Part shown: one piece after another, positions 26,305 to 33,746 of the stretch
Layout of the letters: each line of letters begins with the position of its first letter
How positions within the stretch are numbered: the stretch's first letter is position 1
Program-made: the position numbers and the translations under genes
Source: Limnohabitans sp. G3-2
GTDB lineage: Bacteria > Pseudomonadota > Gammaproteobacteria > Burkholderiales > Burkholderiaceae_C
Assembly (NCBI RefSeq): GCF_002778275.1
Contig: NZ_NESG01000004.1
Location: 338,002 to 402,001, forward strand
DNA length: 64,000 nt
Reading direction: 5' to 3'
Notes under the pieces: model-generated
Told to the model about the DNA's origin: nothing
What the model saw: only the letters and a program-made list of their open reading frames with translations
Database searches by the model: none

Positions 26305-26976
26305 ATGGAAGCCATGCGAGAAAACGAAACAAAGGGTACAACACAGATCAAGGCCGGTGAGCCTTGCAGTCAGGCACAGGAACAGGCCACTGAGTCCCCG
26401 AAACTCGATGGCCGACTGAACCGCAGTGTGGTGACACGAAACAAGATTGTCGAGACTTTGACCAAGCTCATTTTGGAGGGTCAAATCTCACCGACTGCAG
26501 AGCAAGTGGCCTTGCGTGCCAACGTAGGTTTGCGCACGGTTTTTCGCCATTTCGACAACATGGATGCCCTTTACCGGGAAATCAGCATCGATGTCGACGC
26601 GCAAATTAAGCCCTTGTTACAAGCCCGTCTGGATGCGCAGACTTGGCAGGAGCGTGTCGTGCAAAGCATTGCAGTACGCAGCGAAATCTATGACAGAACC
26701 GCCGCGATGCATGTGGCCGCTCAGGTTCACCGACATGAGTCCGTTTACCTCACGAAAAACCTGATGGAATCAGCGAGGTTGCAACGCGACCTTTTGCAAC
26801 GTTTATTACCTCCTGATTTGGCCCAGAACGCGCCTTTTCTGGATGCGCTGGACTTGGTGCTCAGTTTTGAATCTTGGATTAGATTGCGCCGAGAACAAGC
26901 TTTGTCCGCCACAGAGGCCACCGCCGTGATGCAGTTGACTGTCAAGGCCTTGTTGGCCACCGTCAAGTCGCTTTAG
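26305..26976 (+). CDS. TetR-family transcriptional regulator
   Basis: 223 residues. The N-terminal DNA-binding part is TRNKIVETLTKLILE, then TAEQVALRANVGLRTVFRHF as the helix-turn-helix, then the DALYREI signature that follows it in TetR proteins. The C-terminal ligand domain is variable, as expected. It is last in the MBL-hydrolase/sulfatase/GST unit, 32 bp after the GST stop, so it would be autoregulated. I chose ATG 26305 over an in-frame TTG at 26269 that overlaps GST. It is the only DNA-binding protein in the island and the natural candidate to bind the three shared 21-bp motifs. Its 3' end overlaps the convergent dehalogenase gene by 14 bp. Confidence 0.9.
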   Translation: MEAMRENETKGTTQIKAGEPCSQAQEQATESPKLDGRLNRSVVTRNKIVETLTKLILEGQISPTAEQVALRANVGLRTVFRHFDNMDALYREISIDVDAQIKPLLQARLDAQTWQERVVQSIAVRSEIYDRTAAMHVAAQVHRHESVYLTKNLMESARLQRDLLQRLLPPDLAQNAPFLDALDLVLSFESWIRLRREQALSATEATAVMQLTVKALLATVKSL

Positions 26977-27892
26977 GCAGTGGTGTGCTTCGGATGAAGT
27001 TGACCATCATCTGCGCCACCTCAGCCCCTTTGTCTTCTTGCAGAAAATGGCCAGCACCCCGTGTGATGCTGTGGGGCTGGTCCTTGGCGCCCGGAACCAA
27101 GTCATGCCAGATGCGATAACCACCGCGTGTGACGGGGTCGCGATTGCTGAACAAAGTGAGGAAAGGTTTTTCCCAACGCTTGAAGACTTCCCAAGCGGCT
27201 TCGTTGTCGGCGCGTTCGGGGTCTGTGGGGGTAATGGGCACCAAACTCGGAAAAATCCTTGCGCCTACCCGGTGTCGGCGACTTGAAAAGGGCGCGTCAT
27301 AGGCGGCGACTTCCGCTGGGGTCAGCCCGCTGGTGCAACCAGCTTTGACGATGCGACCAATTGGGAACCATGGGCTGTATTGGGCAAATGCACGCCAAAT
27401 TTTGAAGGCCTTCGGCACGGGCGTAGTGCCTGTGGGCAGCCCGCCATTGGCCAGCACAATACGGTCAAAGCGCTGAGGCGAGGCCGCGGCCATGCGCAAT
27501 CCGATCAAAGAGCCCCAGTCTTGGCAAAACAAGGTGATGCTTGTCAGGTCATTGGCTTGAAGCCACGCATTCATCCACTGGACATGGTGCCGGTACGAAT
27601 AATCGTCCTTGCGAGTGGGTTTGTCAGAGCGACCAAAGCCCACCAGATCAGGGGCGACCACGCGAAAGCCTGCTTCGAGCAGCACCGGAATCATCTTGCG
27701 GTAAAGGAACGACCAAGTGGGTTCGCCATGCATCAACAAAACCACGGGTGCTTCGCGTGGGCCTTCGTCGATGAAGGCAATGCGCAGCCCTGCCACCTCG
27801 GTGTAGTGGGGTAAATACGGGAAATCAGGAATATTGGCAAAGGCTGAATCGTCGGTGCGCACGAAATCAGTCACCCAGGGCAAAGTGGACAT
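26963..27892 (-). CDS. Haloalkane dehalogenase, DhlA-like (subfamily I)
   Basis: 309-residue alpha/beta hydrolase close in pattern to Xanthobacter DhlA. It has HGEPTWSFLYRKMIP at the oxyanion hole, nucleophile LFCQDWGSLIG (Asp125 with halide-binding Trp126), acid Asp252 in SNRDPVTRG, His282 in GAGHFLQE, and cap tryptophans at 166 and 175. The VAPDLVGFGRSDKP block is also conserved. These residues favour dehalogenation over epoxide hydrolysis, which would need cap tyrosines. The start at 27892 is 5 bp after the SDR stop; the long upstream open frame is antisense noise inside that SDR. Last gene of a six-gene minus-strand unit. Expected reaction: hydrolytic removal of halide from an alkyl chain. 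Confidence 0.88.
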   Translation of the reverse strand: MSTLPWVTDFVRTDDSAFANIPDFPYLPHYTEVAGLRIAFIDEGPREAPVVLLMHGEPTWSFLYRKMIPVLLEAGFRVVAPDLVGFGRSDKPTRKDDYSYRHHVQWMNAWLQANDLTSITLFCQDWGSLIGLRMAAASPQRFDRIVLANGGLPTGTTPVPKAFKIWRAFAQYSPWFPIGRIVKAGCTSGLTPAEVAAYDAPFSSRRHRVGARIFPSLVPITPTDPERADNEAAWEVFKRWEKPFLTLFSNRDPVTRGGYRIWHDLVPGAKDQPHSITRGAGHFLQEDKGAEVAQMMVNFIRSTPLPKAT

Positions 27893-27897
27893 GCAGG

Positions 27898-28689
27898 TCA
27901 AACTCCAAAAATACGGGCCAGCCGAACACCGAATCCCTGGATCCAAGGCGCCACGTACCGCAGCTTGGGCTTCTTCGCCTCGGCGGCTTTCACGATTTGC
28001 GAGACGATGGACTCGGTGGTTTTGGCTTCTAAGAATTGAAATGTGCGCTTTTCTTCTGCCTTCAAACGCGCAACATGTGCTGCGAAATACGACTGCTTGC
28101 CCATCCAAGCGTATTTGCTCTCAGTCATCGCTTGGTTGAACCCGGTGTGGATCGCACCCGGTTCGATCAGCGCCACATGCACGCCACACCGCAATTGTTG
28201 GAGTTCTGCCCGCAAACCCGCACCCGCCGCAGACAAGGCAAACTTGCTCATCGAGTACGGCATCAAAAAAGGCATGGGAATGCGGCCCGCAATCGAACTG
28301 ACCAACAGCACCGTGCCACGTTGGCGCTGGATCATGCCCCGCAGGGCCAACTGCGTCAACGCCAAAGTGCCAAACAGGTTGACCTCGAAAACATGTCGTA
28401 TGCGATCGATATCCACCTCGGCCAGTGAGCCCGATTCGCCCACACCGGCGTTGTTGATCAACACGTCCAATTCCAGCGAGAGGATTTTCTCGCGGTCTTG
28501 CGCCGAGGTGATATCAAGCTTGAAAACCTCCAAGGACAGCCCTTTCGTCAAGGCCATGGCCTTGAGTGTTAGCGACTGGGCCTCGTCGATGGTGGTGGCG
28601 ATGACGCGGTGCTGGCGTGCAGCCAACGCGAAGGCTGTGTCGAGCCCAATGCCGCTGCCAGCGCCGGTGATAAGAATGGTTTTTTTCAT
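27898..28689 (-). CDS. Short-chain dehydrogenase/reductase
   Basis: 263-residue classical SDR with cofactor loop ILITGAGSGIGLD, LINNAGVGESG, catalytic Ser in LLVSSIAGRI and catalytic Tyr/Lys in PYSMSKFAL. The C-terminal PGAIHTGFNQA segment and the tail that resembles lipid-associated SDRs fit a hydrophobic alcohol substrate. The start overlaps the propeller-like gene's stop by 4 bp (ATGA). It is the second SDR of the island and differs clearly from the one at 16.3 kb, so they probably act at different positions or steps. Confidence 0.87.
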   Translation of the reverse strand: MKKTILITGAGSGIGLDTAFALAARQHRVIATTIDEAQSLTLKAMALTKGLSLEVFKLDITSAQDREKILSLELDVLINNAGVGESGSLAEVDIDRIRHVFEVNLFGTLALTQLALRGMIQRQRGTVLLVSSIAGRIPMPFLMPYSMSKFALSAAGAGLRAELQQLRCGVHVALIEPGAIHTGFNQAMTESKYAWMGKQSYFAAHVARLKAEEKRTFQFLEAKTTESIVSQIVKAAEAKKPKLRYVAPWIQGFGVRLARIFGV

Positions 28690-29939
28690 GCGATAAAGAC
28701 CCTGGCCAACTGGCCCATTGATGACCAATAAAAATCTCGCCCCCAACCAGGGCTAGGAAACACCACGCCTTGCATCAGACCGCCCAAGCGGACACGGCCT
28801 TTTTCAAAACCGGTGGCGATGTCCAGAACCACCACCTCCTCACCGTGTCTGCGGTAATCGTTGACGACCAACTCGCCCGTATCAGGGTACATCACCATGT
28901 GGCTGGCAGCGCCAAAGGGGGCTTTGCGCCACAGGGGCGTCAAGCGGCGCAATGCTTCGTCAAAACGCCAGGCTTGCAGCACTGAATTGGCCGAGTCATA
29001 ACCGACCACCGTGTGACTTTTCAAGTCGACCAATGGCGGGTTGGTGATGCTGCCGCTGAGCAGACCCGAAACTTCCAACATTTGATGGTCTTGTGCATCA
29101 GACAGAGAAACTCGGATAAGCCTGTTGGCCGTACGGCTGACGCCTGCACCAACCATACGGTAGCGATAGCGGTGTTGCCCGTTGTCCATGAACCAAGCCT
29201 GCTTCCCGTCGAGCACCACGTCCCAGCCATAAGTTTGGCGGCTTTGCCCAATGTAGTCAAAGTGCCAGTCGGGATCACGCCGCAGTGTCTGCTGCGCTGT
29301 GTCCCAGTGGTAACGAAAAATGCTGCGAACACCCACCACATAGACCGTGTTGCCAATGGCACTCAAACGCGCGATGGACGGTTCGGGGCACAAAAGATCG
29401 GCGCACACGGGTTGAAGTGTTTCAGGGTCCAGCACCGTCAAGCTGGCAGGTGTGCTGGCTGACAAGTTTTTGGTGACGATCAAGCCGTTGTCCAGAATGA
29501 CGAAGGCGTTGTAGGGTTCCTTCACAGGCAGAGCATGGCTGGCCATCACCTTGCACTGGCGATTCAAGCGGTGGGCATGGTTGCCATACACAACATACAG
29601 ATCGCCATTGCGGTGAATGGCCATGCCGCCTGGCCACATAGGACCACCTTTGAGCGGGGGAGAGCGATAGATCGGCTTGAGGCTTTGTGGGTCGATCTTC
29701 TCCACACGCGATGTGGTGGACAAGCCCAATTGGGCGCGCAAAGCGGTGTGTGTGAGCAAATAGACTTCGCCTGGAGCACCCAGCACAGTCATCGTGGACA
29801 TCAAGGTGCGCCGCTTTGTGGCTTGTAATACTTCGCCAACCCGAACACCCAAGCCCGCACCACTCAAAGGCCGCTGCAGCCTTTGTGGACCACCGTCTTC
29901 ACAAGGCCAAGGGCTGTCCAGGTATCCAAGGTGGGTCAT
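28686..29939 (-). CDS. Unrecognised protein, likely beta-propeller
   Basis: 417 residues. I do not recognise a named family. The sequence shows repeated strand-turn patterns of beta-propellers: GDLYVVYGNHAHRL, NAFVILDNGLIVTKN, SLTVLDPETLQPV, GNTVYVVGVRSIFRY, GELVVNDYRRHGEE and VVVLDIATGFEKG. There is no signal peptide, so it should be cytoplasmic. It is embedded by 4-bp overlaps (ATGA) with the sulfatase before it and the SDR after it, so it belongs to the pathway. It might be a lactonase, a binding protein or a scaffold; none of these can be chosen from sequence. Confidence 0.75.
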   Translation of the reverse strand: MTHLGYLDSPWPCEDGGPQRLQRPLSGAGLGVRVGEVLQATKRRTLMSTMTVLGAPGEVYLLTHTALRAQLGLSTTSRVEKIDPQSLKPIYRSPPLKGGPMWPGGMAIHRNGDLYVVYGNHAHRLNRQCKVMASHALPVKEPYNAFVILDNGLIVTKNLSASTPASLTVLDPETLQPVCADLLCPEPSIARLSAIGNTVYVVGVRSIFRYHWDTAQQTLRRDPDWHFDYIGQSRQTYGWDVVLDGKQAWFMDNGQHRYRYRMVGAGVSRTANRLIRVSLSDAQDHQMLEVSGLLSGSITNPPLVDLKSHTVVGYDSANSVLQAWRFDEALRRLTPLWRKAPFGAASHMVMYPDTGELVVNDYRRHGEEVVVLDIATGFEKGRVRLGGLMQGVVFPSPGWGRDFYWSSMGQLARVFIA

Positions 29940-31708
29940 GCCGCCTTTCGGCGTTGAGCGCGGCGTTTGAAGGCAATGCCAAAGCCCAACAGCCCCAATG
30001 CGGTCGCTACGCCATGAGGCCAATAGGTAGGAAGCCAATAGTTCATGACCGAGTTGATGAACACCTGTTTGACGGGGTTATACCCCTCGGGCATGGGCAA
30101 CACGGCATTGGCCTTGGCCCAAGCAGAGTACTCAATCTGCATGGCAGCAAACTGTTCTGGCAGTTCTTTTTGCAAATCTTTTGTTTCTCCAGGGTCGGTG
30201 CTCAAGTTGTAGAGACGCCACTGCGAGTCGCCCACGGGTGGGTTGTTCCACACCAATTTCAGATCCCCTTTGAACAAAGCCTTGTTGCCTGCCAGTTCAT
30301 AGCCAATCGATTCATCTGATTTGCGCACACGGACGCTGGGGTCTGCCAAAACAGGCAACAAACTGCGCCCGGTGAGCCCTTCAATGGGCTGGCCTTGGTA
30401 GCGGTTGCCGGGATGCTCAACCCCAGCCAAGTCCAGCAGGGTGGGCACGATGTCGGTGACATGGGTCAGGCCAGCATGCACTTGGTTGCGTGCTGAACTG
30501 GTAGCGGCCCCGCTGATGATCAAGGGGGAGCGGATGCCGCCCTCGCTGGCGTAAAACTTGAAGCCTTTGAAGGGTGAGGCAGAGGCGCTGCTCCAAGATG
30601 GGCCGGGGACCACATAGGCACCTGGCCCCCCTAATCGGTCCAAGTCGCGTGTGTAATTCATGCGCAGCCACAGGTCAGCTTCTTTGTAATCAGAACCTTC
30701 GGGGCCGTTGTCCGACAGAAACACAAACACCGTATTGTCAAATTCACCGGTGGATTTCAGGTGTGCAATCAGTCGCCCCACCTCGTGATCGAGTGCGTCG
30801 GCCATGGCCGCGTAAACCTCCATCAGGCGTGCTTGGTAACGTTTCTCTTTGTCGCTCAAGGCGGACCAGTCGCGCGTCGTGCTCATGGTCACCATGGGCG
30901 TGTTTTTGGGTACCAATCCCAATTCGATCGCTTTGAGTCGGCGCGCTTCGCGCAGGGCTGTCCAGCCCGCGTCGTATCGGCCTTTGTATTTTTCGATGAA
31001 AGACTGCGGTGCTTGCACCGGTACGTGGTTGGCCTGAAAGCCCACATAGGCGAAAAAGGGTTGCCCAGACTCGCGGCCGGTTGAAATGTATTCGATGGCT
31101 TTGTCAATGAAAAAAGTTGTGGTGTAAAACTGTTTGGGCAAAACCGGAGGTAAGCCGTTTTCAAACCAATTGACTTTGGCGTTGTGGGGCAGGTAGCGTT
31201 TTTCTGGCTCCCAGTTGTCCGAGCCGGTATCGCCCATCACGAAAGACTGGTCAAAGCCGCGCCTATTGGGCAGATTTTCTGGCTCGTTGCCCACATTCCA
31301 TTTGCCGGTAATGGCCGTGCGGTAACCACGGGCTTGAAGCAAACTCGCCACGGTGACCACATTGGCTGTGAGCGTGGCCTGGTAGCCGGGTTGGCCCAAG
31401 TGTGCGCTTGGCATCGTTTCGCGCAGGTTGCCATGACCATTGCGGTGGTTATCTACGCCAGTCAGCAGCATGGCCCGCGTAGGCGAGCACGATGCGGCGA
31501 CATGGAAGTTCGAAAAACGAACGCCGCGCTGAGCCAAGTTATCCAGATTGGGGGTGGCAATTTCACCACCAAAAGCGCCCACGTCGCTAAAGCCCCAGTC
31601 GTCCGCGACCAACACCACGATGTTGGGCCGAGCTGGCCGGGCCGCCCACGCCGCTGTGGTCAGGGTCAAACAAAGCAGCAGTCCAATTTTGATCGTTGAG
31701 GATTTCAT
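29936..31708 (-). CDS. Cysteine-type arylsulfatase with signal peptide and C-terminal membrane segment
   Basis: 590-residue sulfatase with signature CSPTRAMLLTG (Cys74), metal aspartates VVLVADDWG (36-37), and conserved ITGKWNVG, FLSDNGPEG and KFYASEGGIRSPLI. A signal peptide (IGLLLCLTLTTAAWA) ends near residue 22. A C-terminal hydrophobic segment (GVATALGLLGFGIAF) is followed by RRAQRRK, so the protein is exported and held by its tail. This topology is opposite to the other island sulfatase. The start at 31708 is 4 bp after the small membrane protein's stop. Its client status for the linked FGE is inferred from the cysteine signature. Confidence 0.93.
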   Translation of the reverse strand: MKSSTIKIGLLLCLTLTTAAWAARPARPNIVVLVADDWGFSDVGAFGGEIATPNLDNLAQRGVRFSNFHVAASCSPTRAMLLTGVDNHRNGHGNLRETMPSAHLGQPGYQATLTANVVTVASLLQARGYRTAITGKWNVGNEPENLPNRRGFDQSFVMGDTGSDNWEPEKRYLPHNAKVNWFENGLPPVLPKQFYTTTFFIDKAIEYISTGRESGQPFFAYVGFQANHVPVQAPQSFIEKYKGRYDAGWTALREARRLKAIELGLVPKNTPMVTMSTTRDWSALSDKEKRYQARLMEVYAAMADALDHEVGRLIAHLKSTGEFDNTVFVFLSDNGPEGSDYKEADLWLRMNYTRDLDRLGGPGAYVVPGPSWSSASASPFKGFKFYASEGGIRSPLIISGAATSSARNQVHAGLTHVTDIVPTLLDLAGVEHPGNRYQGQPIEGLTGRSLLPVLADPSVRVRKSDESIGYELAGNKALFKGDLKLVWNNPPVGDSQWRLYNLSTDPGETKDLQKELPEQFAAMQIEYSAWAKANAVLPMPEGYNPVKQVFINSVMNYWLPTYWPHGVATALGLLGFGIAFKRRAQRRKAA

Positions 31709-31712
31709 GGTG

Positions 31713-31997
31713 TCATGTCTCGCGTTCAGATTTGACTTTTTCATCGGCCAAGGGTTTCCAATGGAGCAAGCCAAAGAGCAGCGTGAGCAAAACGCTGACC
31801 GCCATAGGGCCTTTGTACAGGCGCACATGTTTGAACATCAGCAGCAGCTCACACGTATGTAGAACCAACAGCACCAATGCCACGGTGGTGACGCGGTCAA
31901 ATGTACCCGCAGGCAGGAGGCCGGCGAGTTTGCCCAAAGCCATCGCATAAGCCAGCAAACAAAGGGCACGTAATAGGTAGTTGATCGCGAGTTTCAT
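31713..31997 (-). CDS. Small membrane protein, DUF1145-like
   Basis: 94 residues with three predicted membrane segments (YLLRALCLLAYAMALG; TVALVLLVLHTCELLLMF; MAVSVLLTLLFGLLHW) and a charged tail. The layout and the HTCELLLMFKH stretch resemble the DUF1145 family of uncharacterised inner-membrane proteins; this is a pattern-based match. It is fixed in the operon by a 4-bp overlap with the upstream HCCA-isomerase-like gene and a 4-bp gap to the sulfatase, so it may help sulfatase placement or substrate passage. Confidence 0.7.
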   Translation of the reverse strand: MKLAINYLLRALCLLAYAMALGKLAGLLPAGTFDRVTTVALVLLVLHTCELLLMFKHVRLYKGPMAVSVLLTLLFGLLHWKPLADEKVKSERET

Positions 31998-33337
31998 GTG
32001 GTCGAGTCCTGAGAAGAAAAGGAGGCGTTTTGAAGGAGTGCCTCCTGGATGGCCCACAGCCTGTCTTGTCCCCAGACGGCGGTGTCAGTGACACGAAACG
32101 AGGGGACGCCCCACAAACCCAAACCGAGCATTTCGGCGCGGTTGGCTTCGGCGATTTGGCGCCATGTTTCGTCTTGCAGGGCTTTTTGAACATCTGTCCA
32201 GGACAGCTCGGCCCGCTCAGCGATGAGTCTGAGGCCTCGGTCACTGCCTGCATCGATGCCTTCGGCCCAAACCCCGCGCATGAACGAGAGGACATATGCC
32301 TGGCCTTGGCCCGATCGCTCGGCCAGGGGCATCAGCGCCAAACCTCTTTCGACAGGGCGACCCACAGGGTCGTTGATGCGGCCATAAGCGGCACCACGAA
32401 GATGCGCCTCCCGTGCCGCATCCAAGCTGATGTACCGACGTTTTTCGCTGGGCACTGGCAAACCCCGCATCACCATAGGCAACACATAACGCAGGTGAAC
32501 AGGCGCGCCGGTCAAGCGTCCGAGTTTGAACACCCGCTCGGCGACAATGGCTGAGTAGGGGCTGCGCAAGGAAAAAAAGAAATCAATCGGTGAAGGGTGG
32601 GCCAAGTCCACAGGGTTTGCCAGGTCGGCGTCCAATGGAAAAAGGAATCCTGATACGCCTGGCCGCTGCGCACCCACGTCCTGCAACCGCTGCTCCAGGT
32701 GGTGCAGTCGGTCGATGCCCCAATACCATTCACCGGCGTAATAAAGGGTTGCACTCAAGTAGTGGCCCAAACGTTGCCGCATGGCGTTGGCGGCGGCCAG
32801 ATGTGCCACTGTTTGGCTTGGGCTGGCTTCGGGCCATGCCGTTTCGTGCTGCCCAAGGGTGTCTTGCGCGACGGTGTTTTGCCAAAGTGAAGCCGACAAG
32901 GCTTCAGCCGCCTCAACAAAACGGCCTTGCTCAGCGGCCGCCACCAGTCTTCGGGTGACACGCTCAAGCACCTGATCGGCAGGCTGCTCACCTGGGTCTG
33001 TGAAGTTCAGACCGTGGTGGTTGGCCAGTCGCTGAGCGTCTACGCGGCTGTAGGCCACCAAACGCCCGCGGTCGGGGGCGGCCGATTCAGAGGGTGGACC
33101 GACCACATGCGCGCTCAGTACGATGTCGTAACGCTCAAGCAAAGCGCTCAGACGAGAAGCCAAAAGTGCGCTGTAAGGGTCATCGACCTGATGAAAGTAG
33201 TGGAGACGGTGTGGCTCACCTTGTGCTCGACGCAACCGCTCAGCTTTCGCTCGGGCTTTGAGCAGCCGATCCCGCGACATCAAATGCGCAGAAACAATGG
33301 GCATCAACAGGCTTTTGATCGACATTGGATACCCCAT
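31994..33337 (-). CDS. Tandem-domain HCCA-isomerase/DsbA-like protein
   Basis: 447 residues made of two thioredoxin-fold units. The C-terminal one is a good 2-hydroxychromene-2-carboxylate isomerase-type domain: IDFFFSLRSPYSAIVAERV, an AYGRINDPVGRP segment, and GLWGVPSFRVTDTAVWGQDRL. The N-terminal one (LHYFHQVDDPYSALLASRL) keeps the PYS turn but has drifted. These proteins use glutathione in isomerisation reactions, which fits the GST encoded nearby. It is the first gene of the six-gene minus-strand unit. Start choice is uncertain: 33337 (MGYPMSIK) or 33325 (MSIKSLL); neither has a strong ribosome-binding site. Confidence 0.82.
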   Translation of the reverse strand: MGYPMSIKSLLMPIVSAHLMSRDRLLKARAKAERLRRAQGEPHRLHYFHQVDDPYSALLASRLSALLERYDIVLSAHVVGPPSESAAPDRGRLVAYSRVDAQRLANHHGLNFTDPGEQPADQVLERVTRRLVAAAEQGRFVEAAEALSASLWQNTVAQDTLGQHETAWPEASPSQTVAHLAAANAMRQRLGHYLSATLYYAGEWYWGIDRLHHLEQRLQDVGAQRPGVSGFLFPLDADLANPVDLAHPSPIDFFFSLRSPYSAIVAERVFKLGRLTGAPVHLRYVLPMVMRGLPVPSEKRRYISLDAAREAHLRGAAYGRINDPVGRPVERGLALMPLAERSGQGQAYVLSFMRGVWAEGIDAGSDRGLRLIAERAELSWTDVQKALQDETWRQIAEANRAEMLGLGLWGVPSFRVTDTAVWGQDRLWAIQEALLQNASFSSQDSTT

Positions 33338-33746
33338 GATTTTTGGAGAAAAATGCGCACGCCAGAGCCTATTCCTAAAGGTCAACGCCGAGTTTTCTGA
33401 GGATCGACATGGCGCCTATTGGGTTCAGACTGTGGCCCCAACCATCACCTGTCCGGTGGTCCAGATCGTCCGACATTTCGTCATGACAAGGTCGCTTTCA
33501 GTGTTGAGACGGTAGGGCGAATCTTGAGTTCAAGAAGTCAATGAATGTCACCGGAATTAAATGACACTATAACTGCCATTACTCAACAGCGTCAACACAT
33601 TTGCTACTGTTTGTGACTGGGGTTTTCGAGCATGCGCAGCAAAACTTACCCAGTAACTTTCAGGTGACAAGTCCCCATTTCTACTGAGTTGACTGGCACG
33701 CAAGAAGACGCATGCAGTCAATAAACGTGCTCGCTGAAGCCTTTGG
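33338..33746. other. Right-edge spacer of the island, no supported gene
   Basis: About 400 bp, AT-rich between 33.5 and 33.7 kb. It contains the second shared 21-bp motif (33562-33582) and an overlapping dyad TGTCA...TGACA at 33546-33566. A 33-codon frame on the minus strand (33375-33476, beginning MSDDLDHRTGDGW) lies just upstream of the HCCA-isomerase-like gene, but it lacks a ribosome-binding site. No transposase, integrase or tRNA remnant was recognised here. Confidence 0.55.
33562..33582 (+). promoter_or_regulatory. Island motif, site 2 (probable operator)
   Basis: Reads TGACAC-TATA-A-C-TGC-C-A-T-TAC and agrees with site 1 at 16 of 21 positions. It lies 225 bp upstream of the six-gene minus-strand unit and points away from it, while site 1 points toward its gene. 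That makes a fixed promoter element less likely than a regulator-binding site. Confidence 0.5.

Noticed and set aside
33375..33476. 33-residue minus-strand frame upstream of the HCCA-isomerase-like gene
   Set aside because: No ribosome-binding site and no recognisable peptide; could be a decayed gene end, but it cannot be supported.
33338..33746. Insertion-sequence or tRNA-attachment remnant at the right island edge
   Set aside because: No terminal inverted repeats, transposase fragment or tRNA-Val 3' copy could be found by eye.
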